From assembly GCA_936432065.2 (NCBI GenBank), contig OW386290.2:145463677-145527676 (forward strand): a stretch of 64,000 bases of DNA, written 5' to 3'. Below the pieces are notes generated by a model. It had not been told where the DNA came from. It saw only the letters and a list, made by a program, of their open reading frames with translations, and did not search any database. This document shows, one piece after another, positions 35,301 through 47,300 of the stretch (positions within the stretch are counted from its first letter, which is position 1; the number at the start of each line of letters is the position of its first letter). A program made the position numbers and the translations under genes. The stretch is from Rutpela maculata. Its lineage: Eukaryota > Arthropoda > Insecta > Coleoptera > Cerambycidae.

Positions 35301-38300
35301 CGGATAATTTTCCTTTCATTTTAACAGTGTGGCTCAATGTATACAATAATTTAATTGGGTACATTAGTTAAAGTATTTTAATTATTAAAAAGACGAAATA
35401 TTTGATTAATTTAATATTGAGTAGATAAAATTATTAGCTATGGTGTCCCAATTTAGAAGTATTACATTCTTTCAACCATGATAACTTTCTTCCATTATGG
35501 TATACTCGTAGTTCTATTTAAAACACAGTGGGCCTAGTCTGGGTCTCGGAATGGAAAGAAAATGGAGTAAGGCCCACTTTTAAAATGAAATTTTTTCATA
35601 TCTGATAGCCTTTTTGCACCAAGAAAGATGAAAATTTACCTCATGTAGAGTTGCGTTAAACACATGCAAGAAATTTTTATGTAGAGAGGGCTATAATAGG
35701 GGGAAGTTAAAAAAATCGAAAAAATCCAAGAAAATAATGAACACAACTGATATCATTCAAAATCATTGTAATGAATTAATTTCAACTTTAAACAAAGATT
35801 ATAGATAGATAGATAGATAAACGAACATTTGCAGCAAGTCAAAGAAGGAGCTGGTAAACAGCAGATTTATAATATACAATTAATGTATAAAACACAAAAC
35901 AGCCACAGACTGTGGCTCCCCCCTATATCTCCTTTATTTTTTAACATATCCATTTGAAATTTGGGGTGCATAAACTACCTGTAAAAATGAATTTCAGGAC
36001 ATAAAAAAGGTATGAGACCATTTCCGGTTTACCCGAAAATGATCGCAACTTTCGATTTTTAAATGGAACACCCTGTATATTTTTACATATTTGGATTCAA
36101 GACAACATTTTGAGTATACCATGAGATTTTCGCGAATTTTTGAGTCGATGTTCAGTTTTTCTTAAGCAGTTTAAGACATTCGTCTAGAGTGCTTTGGAAT
36201 ACCAAAATTTGTTCTACGGCAGGTGATGAAAGTGATTTTTTATTTTTAAATAAATTCAATAAAATAGAAAAAAAAAATTACATTCTTTTTGAAAGACAGT
36301 AAGTTTAGTTGCTTTATATGACATGGTAAATGATTATACAAATTTAGGTTGGTAGAGCAGCGATTTCGTAAGTCTATCGTATCGTTTTTTTTTTTTTTTG
36401 GCGTAGAACCAGGTCAAACATGTTAGGTTCCTTTGAGTATGTCACCGGGCATATGAAATCATATTTTACGACATTTTTTTTGTGGTCTCAAACTTTTTAA
36501 ATCAATAAAAAGTGAAAAAAATGTATTTTTAAAGAAAATTGTTTTTTTTTGTTTCCACCGCCATATCTTTAAAACTATTAAAGGTACCGAAATTTGTTTT
36601 ATATCAAATTAAAGGTCATACTGTAGCGCTTTTACCAATATAAACAGTTTGGGTACAATTCGCACTTTCATTTCTCTAAAAATCAGATAAACTAAAAATA
36701 TATATTTTATGTATTGAAATCTTCACCAATCGATAAACTTTTTTATTTTTGAAAATGTTTACATACATGCAGCGAAGAAAATAAAGCCTAATAATCACAA
36801 AAGTTTTTGAAACAATATATTTTTTCCAAAAGTGTACCGTTTGGCAACAGCGATTTTTCTTATTAGCGCTAAATGCGAAATTGGGACGCATTTAATACAC
36901 CTCGCATGCTAGTTACTGTAACTAGAGGTTTTAACTTCGGAATAATGTCATATTGAACGGATTTCGTTCATTTTCGGCAGTATAATAGTAAGAAAAGTTT
37001 CTATATTGTGCGGGGACTTGCTAATTTATAGGGGGTGGATTCCACCCCCTCTCAGGGGGTGGCACTTAAAAAATATATATGTTTATTGGAGCTGAAATAG
37101 AATCAAATTTTAATAGGTTCTATGCAATTTTTCACATAAATTGATAGTTTTCAAGTTATAACGACTTCGAAATTGCGATTTTAGCTAAAAAAAAGGTATT
37201 TCCAAACGGCTTTCGTCAAGTTTCTCGAAAAGTATTACTTTATCGAAAAAATGTTACAGACCAATTACAGAAAGTACAAACTGGGAATTAATTATATTTT
37301 TTGTTTATTGATGTAGGATTAATAATTTCGGAGATATTTAAGTTTATATTTGGTAGTGTTCCGAAATTAAATTTAAAGTTTAAAATGCACTTTTTTCTAA
37401 AGCAAGTGCTTTAAATGAGCAAAAAAATTTGAGCATCTAGGTAATGCTACATCTTAACGAAAAACTGTATTTGAGATAATTTTTCTAAATTATTGGCTGA
37501 TTAGATTAACAAAATGGCGACATTTTTATATAAAAAAAGTATAAATACGCACATTTTTCCGTCATAACTTCTTTATTTCTTATGCTACAGGAACGAGTAA
37601 AACATAATTTGAAATCGCAATTAATTGTCTTTAATTTCATTTCTTAGCATGCGTGACGTAGGTGTCACAATTTCTGAAATATTTAACATTTAAACTGCAT
37701 TTTTCGTTTTATAAACGCCATTTGTAAACTTTCATATCTCCGAACTATTAAATCTATGTAAATAAATTAACAAGCGAAATTCATTATCAGTTTATGAGCT
37801 TTATTTTTGGTATCTACCTATTTTTCAATATAACTAATATTTATTGAGATATTTGGAAAAGGAAAAAAAAAATACGTTTCATCGAAAATACCTTTATAGT
37901 TTAAACTATATTTTTTCCTAAGCAAGTGTTGTATACAAACCAAAAAATTTGAGCATCTACCTACGTCATGCTATATATTAATGAGGAACAGTGTTTGAAA
38001 TTCCTTTTTTTTTAATTACTGGCTAATTACAGTAACAAAATGACGACGTTTTTATTAAAAAAATATGTAGACGCACATTGCTTCGGTCATAACTTCTTTG
38101 TTTTTTATGCTACAGAAACAAATTAAAAAACAGTTGAAAGCTTAATTAATAACATATTATTCTACCTATTAGCACCCTTGACGTAGGTGTCACAGTTTCT
38201 GCGATATTTAACTCTCACTCTAAATAATTATCTTATGAACACTTGGATGCCAAATGTAAACTTAAATATCTCCGAAATTATTAATCCTACATCAATAAAC

Positions 38301-41300
38301 AAAAAAATATAATTAATTCCCAGTTTGTACTTTCTGTAATTGGTCTCAAACATTTTTTCGATAAAGTAATACTTTTCGAGATACTTGACGAAAGCCGTTT
38401 GGAAATACCTTTTTTTTAGCTGAAATCGCAATTTTGAAGTCGTTATAACTTAAATACCATCAATTTATGTGAAAAATTGCATAGAACCTTTTCTTCTTAA
38501 AATTTGATTCTACTTCAGCTCCAATAAATATATATATTTTTAAAGTGCCACACCCTGAGGGAGTGGCATCCACCCCCTATAAATTAGCAAGCCTCCGCAC
38601 AATATAGAAACTTTTCTGTGAAGCATTTACTATTATACTGCCAAAAAGGAACGAAATCCGTTCAATATGACATTTTTCCGAAGTTTTGCATATTTTTTAC
38701 CTCTAGGTACTGTAGTATGCAGGGTTGGTCAGATTAGTCGCGTAGAAGTGGCGGTTGTCGAAAATCATTAAGTATTCATTGTTCGGATAAAAATTATGAC
38801 AATCGAAAATGTGCTTGTTTTAAGGAAGGTCTAAAATGTTGCAACGAGTGCAAATGTCGTTCCTGTAACAACATTATTAAAGATTTCGAGGCAGATATGA
38901 ACGAATTAGAATGCTATTAATGTAGGGCCTACATAAACTACATACTACATATTTATCTATCCAAATAGAAAATTTATTTCAACAATAAAACTCATTTTAT
39001 GCGTACGTTTTTACTTTCATTCATTTAAAAATGTCTAATAAACTTACTAATTAGATGGGTAGTTAGTAACACTGATATTTATTTATAGATTAGGTATTTA
39101 TATCTACCTACGTCTTTTTATCATTAAAAGGAGACTATTTAATATTTTTTGTACAACATATGATCAATACTACTGTACAATATATGAAATATTGAACAAT
39201 AATATTGATCCCCTAGATCTTTTGATCACTACTGGTTTTGTACCTATTGATATAAGTTAAACTACTACATACACCCCGACCGGAACCGTCAGATCGTTGC
39301 AGTCGGCAGGCTTGCTACAGCCGAGCGCGCAAGAATATGACTTTGGCCAGTTAAAAAAAAAATCGCTGACTCAATACTATCAACGGGACTTGAAAAATTT
39401 TTATCCTAAAAACTTTTTTCCACTATTGGCTTCGATTTGTACGCAGCATGTATATACAAATTTTCATAAATAAATTTTTTTCTCGATTGCCTAAAATTAC
39501 GCTGCTGAAAATAACAAGTTTGAGTTTCCTATTATTTTACCAACTTAAAAAAAAATAAATCGGGTTCACGTGGGACGTTGTTCGAAGCGCTATTTTGTCT
39601 ACTTTAATCTAAAAGAAAATAGCTTGATAGCACAAATATTTTCAGAGTTATAGCCGTGGAGACGTTAAAAAACATATTTCATTAAAAATCTATTTTTTTG
39701 AGTTTTTCCGAAATAAAAAAGTTCTCGACCACCAAAAAATGTCGTAAAAAATGATTTCGTGTATACGATTATCTTACTAAAGAATCCCACTAAGTCTGGT
39801 TTGGTTCTACGCCGGTTTTTTTTTCTCGAAAACTAAGCGGCTTTACTTCCAGATTTTACTCTACTATGGGGAAATTTTTAACGCTTAAAGTTAACCTGTA
39901 GCGAGGTACTCTAAGAAGTCTAGCTGTACGTGTGTTGTGCTGATGGTAATCAGACTGGACAGAGAGACTGGACGCACTCCTGTGAATATCTACAAGACTA
40001 TAATAAACAAAAAGTAAAGGGAGGGGCATATTGCCCAGTTTAATGAAAATTGGTTGACAGTGTTCCGTAAACTTAACACTAACGAGAATTCTTATAACCT
40101 TCTTTTGTTGTCGGATAACTTTTAATGCGTAGTAGGAGTTACCCTGTAAGATCACTGCGTAAGAAAGTCTAGAGTGGAAAAGGGAAGTATTTTTTAAGAT
40201 GTCGAATTCTAGAATGTCTTTTAATTTCCTAAGGAGGAAGATTGTGCTTGAGAGCCTTCTATTTAACTGATCAATATGGTTTACTCAGCTAAGGTTATCA
40301 TCTAGATATATACCTAGGAGTTTAACGTGCTCATCTTTGGTCACATTTTTTTTAGTTCATATTATAAGACTTTGAGTATTTTCTTTATTGAGTGTCAGTT
40401 TATTTAAAGTGAATCAGTTTTTTGTCGGAGCTTAGTTTGATCAGACTGACAATGTTGCAGTCAAAGCACAGCAAACACAGTTGATTTGCTAGGCAACATA
40501 AATTCTGGAAAGTCATTAATATAGATTAGATATAACAGTGGCCCTGGGACAGAGCCCTGGGGTACACCATGATTAATATTTAGAAAATCTAACATGTTAT
40601 TTCCTACGACTATGCATTACTGGCGCTTTAGCAAATAGGAATTAAACAGAGAGAGAGAGAGAGACACAGTCGAACGCCTTGGAAATATCACGATTAAATT
40701 TTGAACATAAGGTTTTTGGACAATTCCGAACAAGTTTTATTAACATAATTTTCCGAAATGCCTAATATGATTATTTGATTTTTTCCACATATTTTGGTAG
40801 GCGAATGTTTTTCTGGCTATAATTAGATTCTAATTAGTTCTATACTACTATACTTAAGTAAAATTTGATTCAAATCGCACAATAAATAAAAATTTTAGAG
40901 AGTTTCCCCCCTCTTTTAAATGGGTCACTCTGTATACATATAAAAAATCTAATATATAAAAATCTCGTGTCACAGTGTTTGTTATCGAACTCCTCCGAAA
41001 CGGCTTGACCGATTTTTATGAAATTTTTTGTGTATATTTGGTAGGTCTGAGAATAGGTCGCAGGCTATTTTTTTATACGCCTAGGTGATAAGGGTGGCCC
41101 TATCCAGAAATTTTATTTTTATTTTTTGGACAAAAATTTATAATTTATATGGCAAAACAACGTTTGCTGGGTCAGCTAGTAATCTATAAAATTATTTTTA
41201 ATTCGAAATAGTTGACTTATTTTCTTTTACTTCTACATCCACGTAGTGGAGTGGAAGAATAGTAATCGTAAATAAAATTTTGCCAGAATGTCATGAAACG

Positions 41301-44300
41301 TCGAGATATCAAGTTTGAGCAAAAAAAAAATTTCGGATTGTCTATCGATCTGTCTATAACTTTTTCTGTGCGCAGGATTACTCTGGAATCGTTTATGATA
41401 TTGACTAGAAATTTGATCCACCTACGTATTACAGGAAGATTTCGAACTAGATTATATTTCGATCTTATTCTGTTGAAGGGTTGGGGGGTAAATAGGTGAA
41501 GCAAACAAGTAAGAATCCATAAAAAATGGGATATAGTGTATGTGCAAGAAGCCAAGGTAATTTTTTTTTTGCATAAGCCACCTTCACTCTCACCCTCGTT
41601 ACCACAGGAAGTGAATAAAAATAAAATTGTGATTTAGTGTGTGTACAAAAACAAAAGTCCTTAAAATTTATTTTGACATCAGCCACCCCCATTACCACTC
41701 CCACGGCATTATTAAAGAGGGTAAAAAAATAAATTGTGATTTAGTGTGTTTACAAGATCCAATGACCCCAAATTTTTTTGCATCAGCCACCCCCACTACC
41801 ATCCCCACCGGAAATTTGGATGTTCAAAATTATTATTTTCAAAAATAACTCATAGATGAAAAACTTTTCAGAATAGTATATTTTAATGTCCAAAAGAAAA
41901 GAAGTCAATTTTGTTCCGAAAAAAATATTTTTATACGATTTTTAGGTAGTATACCGTGCGTGTAGCCGAACGCTAGGCATAGGGAGTAAAATTACAACAT
42001 CGCGCGTGCCAGCTGGCTGAAATGAAATAACAGACTGGAATGCTCCGCTCGACGGAGGAATTTACGGCAGCTATGCCTAATGGGAAATTACACGCACGGA
42101 ATATATATTTTACTTATTATTGGAGGTATTTTTACCCCTTCACGGTTGATTGTGTTAGGTTATACCAAAGTTTCTTGTTTCTTAAAACTTAAGTTCTTAA
42201 TTGTATAAATTACACTACAAGCCAAAATGTTTGACGTTGATTGCAAGTATAACGAAAAATTACGATTTTAACCACCAAAACACCACCAAGACATTTTTTT
42301 ACATGCTCTTCTCTGTGAAAAAAAGATAAAATCAATCCATTAAAATAATTTTAAATGAGTTATTAGATATGTTTCTTGTTTTTTGTCGTTTTTTTTTTTT
42401 TGGATTTTACTATTACTAACACAATATATACTCTTCGTTTTCATATTTGAGAAGAGTAATAATAGACACGGAAAAAATGTATACAGCATGATTTACCCTG
42501 ATATGAGGAAAATAAAATGGTGTACTAGTCTCTGTCAATAATAGAGCGATGAACTTACTTCTAAAAGAACATATCGGAGATGTTTACATTTCGTTAATTG
42601 GCATAAAAAGTAAAGTGCCGGGTTTCTTGCTTTCCGTCGAACAATCAGGACACCGGCAGGTACAAAGCACCGCCGAAGGCTGGTGTTTTTGTGTTATTGA
42701 TGATGGGTTTAAGTAAATATCTCTTATATCTACTTGTTGTAGAGTTTACTAGCATAGGGTCAATGTCTTTTCGACTTATTTCGCTATTTTTGTAGTGTGA
42801 TTTGATTAAAATTAAAAAGTCACTTCTGTCCTCTCCAGCTTTGCTATCGGTAGTGTCAATCCCAAGTCTGATGAAGTGATATGGTTGTACCGCGTTACGT
42901 CAGATTGGTTAAAGTCATTGGCAGCGCATTTCTACAAAAAAATAAGATAATTTTTTTGGTCATAGTTTTTTAATTTTTCATTTTTTTAACTCCTTTCGGT
43001 GGGGACAACCTACTGATAAATTTTCCGCACATCATGGTAGATCACCCTGTATAGCTTTTTTTGTACAGAATTTTATAAGCTTTACTTTTATATGAAACAT
43101 GATTCCGATATCGCTAATGGTTAATAAGATATAAGGAACAAATTTAATCGGAACACCATTTTTCCAAAATGGCGACTCAAGCTGAACAGATTTAGCTCAA
43201 GATTTTTAATTTGTTTAATGAATGAACAGCCTTGTCCATTTTCTAAACTTTATGAATTTTTCTCCTATAATTTTTCCTATTTGACTGGAGTACATCTAAT
43301 TTTTCCTGTTCGGATACTTTTCTTGTAGCTGTTTAATGGCCTATTTATATTTAAATTTTAAAAAAATTGTATAATTCCTTTGCAACTGAATACTTCTAAA
43401 ATTAATCATATCTGGGGTCATTAAAAAAATACCTTCGTTTTTAGGTGAGGGGGGTCCCGAAAATATAACAAAATGGACTAGGGAATATAAAAAATTAAAG
43501 TTCTGAAGAATAGCTAATATTTTAAGTTCATTTTAGCAAACAGCCGAATATATTTTTAAAACGTATAGTAATTTGCAGGCGTTCGATTAGGGGCGGGTGT
43601 TTCATAAATATCACAAAATGTGTCAAGGGGGGGACCGGAAAGGGGATTAAAATGGCCCATTCTTGCGAGCGTATTTATTGAATGGCCCCTCCTTCTTTTT
43701 ATTTTTAGTATTGAATTTCTTCCCTGTGCCAGTAGAAGAGGAATGCAATGCAAATGATGGCCGGAGAAAAGGTAAGTTAGAAAATTATGCATTTTTTAAA
43801 ATTTTTATTAATTTATCTTCATATTGCAGGAGTGTGTATGAACACATACGAATGCAGAATTCAAGGAGGTAAATCGTATGGATTTTGTGCTCTTGGTTTT
43901 GGAGTTTGCTGTGTCTGTAAGTTATATTATTAAAACACATATACTACATTAAAATTAGACCAGTGCGTGGTGTAAAGACACTCTGACTTCTTATTTACTA
44001 TGTAATCAACCCCAAACAAATTGGGAATACTAGGAGTAAAGAAATAAAGTGTGATACGATACATAGTTTTTTATCTATTAGTGGCCACAAAACTAATCAG
44101 TTATGCATTTTTTCATAATTAATTTTCTTTTTAATTTTACTGTTCACATAGCCATACACAGTTGGAAATGTCCGACTGCAGCTTCCATTCGTTTTGTGAT
44201 AGTCTCATTAAAATAATGTTTAATCAAAATTGTTATACCATCCGACCTATTAATATCTTCGTATTTTTGTGTGCTTAATCACGGGGACGTCTTAAGGCAT

Positions 44301-47300
44301 GGTCAAACTGGGCCATGGCCGGGGGCCTGGGCTTTTGTCGTACATGTCGTAGTTTATAGTTAATAACATATTAGTGATACTATATAAGCTAATTCTTTGA
44401 TTGCAAAAAAAATTATAAAACGGGGGCCAGGACCTCAAGAATGCTTAAGACGTCCCTGCTTAATCAAAAACTTTGAAAATTTGTATGGAAAATATACTAG
44501 AATACTCCCTTATAGGGTGATCAGCAGAGGCGTGTATACTGTCATGTTTTATTTAAAGTATGTTTTATTATAGCTTTAAAGCAAAATGTTACACCAGTTT
44601 TTGATTAAGCACAGACATGCGACGATTTACAAGGTGGCGAAGATATAATAAAATACATGTAGACCAAATTAGATGAGATTTGAGGTTTTCTCTAAAACAA
44701 TGGCAGATAGACAAAACCAATAATAGATGTCCTCAGCTCGATTTTCGAGTGATACCTATATTGGTTTTTGTCTATCTGCCACAGTTTTAGAGAAAACCCC
44801 AAATCCTATCTAATTTGGTCCACCCCGTATACTAATTTACAATGTGTCTCTTTAGTTTGAACGAACTTTACGTATGTTAGGTAATACTACTTATAATTTT
44901 ACTTTAAAACGTTTTCAAGATACTTTTAAAACAAAATATCGCGAAACAGATGAAGATTGCACTCGGACGTTGCCAACTGCGAATACCTATTTGAACGATA
45001 CAAATAAAAAATATATTGGTTGTGTACTCAATCTTAGCGTCATTTAAAAAAATGATTTATGTCATATTAAAACGAAATGTTAACCAAACAGACTAAAACT
45101 TCTACTCGTTTTTAGTTACGGCCACATGTGAACAAGATGCATTCAACAACATCACATACTTTGTCAACCCAGATTTTCCTGATTTAACTGCTGGCATGTC
45201 ATCATGTGCCCTCACTGTCAAAAAAATCGATCCAGAGATAGCTCAGTTTAGATTTGACTTTATTCATTTTAATTTGGTGAGTGATTAATATTGGCAAATA
45301 TTTAAAGTTTGAGGGAAAGCACAGTGTACAGTACACACAAAGTAGCTTTGCGAGTGACTAGCGAACTACTTTTTCTGGTGCAGTTTTTTACAGGTCTGTA
45401 TGTTCAGGTGATCTCCATAAATGTATAGACCTGTAGAAGGTTATATCAGTAACAGTAGAGGCTGTGAGGGGAGGGGCTTATGGGTAGCATGGTAGGAGTA
45501 ATTCAAGTAACCCTGGGTATACTAACGAAGCACCTACTTCAGTGTTGCCAGCGTCAGCCCGTTCGTGCATTTTCTAGCCCCTTTGTGCAACTTTTAACGC
45601 GTTAACACCACACTGCGAAATCTATCCCGTTTTAGCGATCGCCGCAGTCCCCCCCCCACACTCACAAAAAAATTCGTCGCAGTGTCCCCCCGCTATTCAA
45701 AAAACTCCTCCGGAGTCCATTTCAGACGGGGTCTATTCAGTTTTGCACTTCTAGTTATGTTTGATTTTAGCCCGATTTATTCAGTCTAGCCCTAACTTAT
45801 ACTAGGATTTAACCCCAAAAATAATGCAATGCTGACAACACTGACCTACTTACATTCTACCGCAATGCTTCTTTGTGTACACTATAATTGTATAAGTTAT
45901 CATTTAACAATAAATTCCCTAATCAATCACTAAGATGAATATGGAATTATAACAAGGAGATTATGTCTCAAAATGTGTTATCAATAGTTATGTTTAGTTG
46001 AAGTAATTACTAACCTACTAAGTATATCTTTTATTTTAATTTTCTAGGGTCAACCAAACAGAAGGACTGGGGTTTGCGAAGAAGATATTTTCCTCATGTC
46101 CGCTGGAAATTTCTCCAAAGAACTAACAATATGCGGATCGAACAGTGGACAACACGGTAAATATTTTCTCGAAGTTGTGCCTAACTGAAATTATGAGTAT
46201 GTTTTCAGTGTACGTTGATGTTGAGGATATTAACGAACCAATTAAAATCAGCATGAATTTGAGCAGAAAAGCTGTGACTCGTCTTTGGGAAGTTCGAGTC
46301 ATTCAAGTACCATTCACGCAACGAGCTCCTGCTGGATGTCTGCAGTACCATGAAGGTGATAATTATAACTAGTGATAATAATTACAACTCACTAGATTAT
46401 ACTCTTCGCCGATTTATAGAAGTTTTTAGATAATTGTTGACCATTCTATAGAATACTCTTCTCAGTGGATTTGGAAAAAAGGTTATCTTTTAGATATAAT
46501 TGCTATATTTTATTAATCATCTCCCGATGATGCCAGCTTGATTGACGAAACGCTCGTCAGAATATTATGCAGTATTTTTGTGTTTGTACAGTGTTATCAA
46601 AGATTAACACTACTTGTCATGTGCATTTTTTACTAAAATATTTAATAACTTTCTTATTTAGAGATTGATTTTTTTTAGAAACAATACTGTTCTTCCAGTA
46701 CCGTGGCAAGGTTCCAATTGACCAGAGCACGAACTCTTCGTTTTGGTCCTTTGATTTTTTCGTTTTCTCAACAAATATGAAGAGTATATTTTATTTCACA
46801 GGCATTTTTCTAAAACCTAAACCTTTTCTAAAAAAATATCGCCCATAGAGAACAATTTTTCGTATAATAATGATTGTTAGTCAAGATTAATGTATTATTT
46901 GAAACGAATGACATCTTTTTCAATGGGCAGTTTGGTTTAAGATTATAGAAATCAACGACAGATGCTATTGAAATTACATCACAGATGCTTATGAAAATAA
47001 GAATTACGCAGGCTGTACTTTTGTGACCTTTCGAAGGCATTCGACTGTGTTCGGCATAATATATTAGGAGAATTGAACAAATGTGGTGTAAAACCGAGGT
47101 CATTAAAACTACTTAAAAGTTATTTCGAAAATAGAAACCAAGTCACTGCTTATAACCGTATGACATCAACAATAGCGGGCATTGATCATGGAGTACCTCA
47201 GGGATCCGTCCTTGGACCCCCGTTATTCTTGATCTATGTTAATGACTTTCCACAATATGTTTTAAATTCTAAATTTGTGTTGTATGCAGTTGTTGCTACT

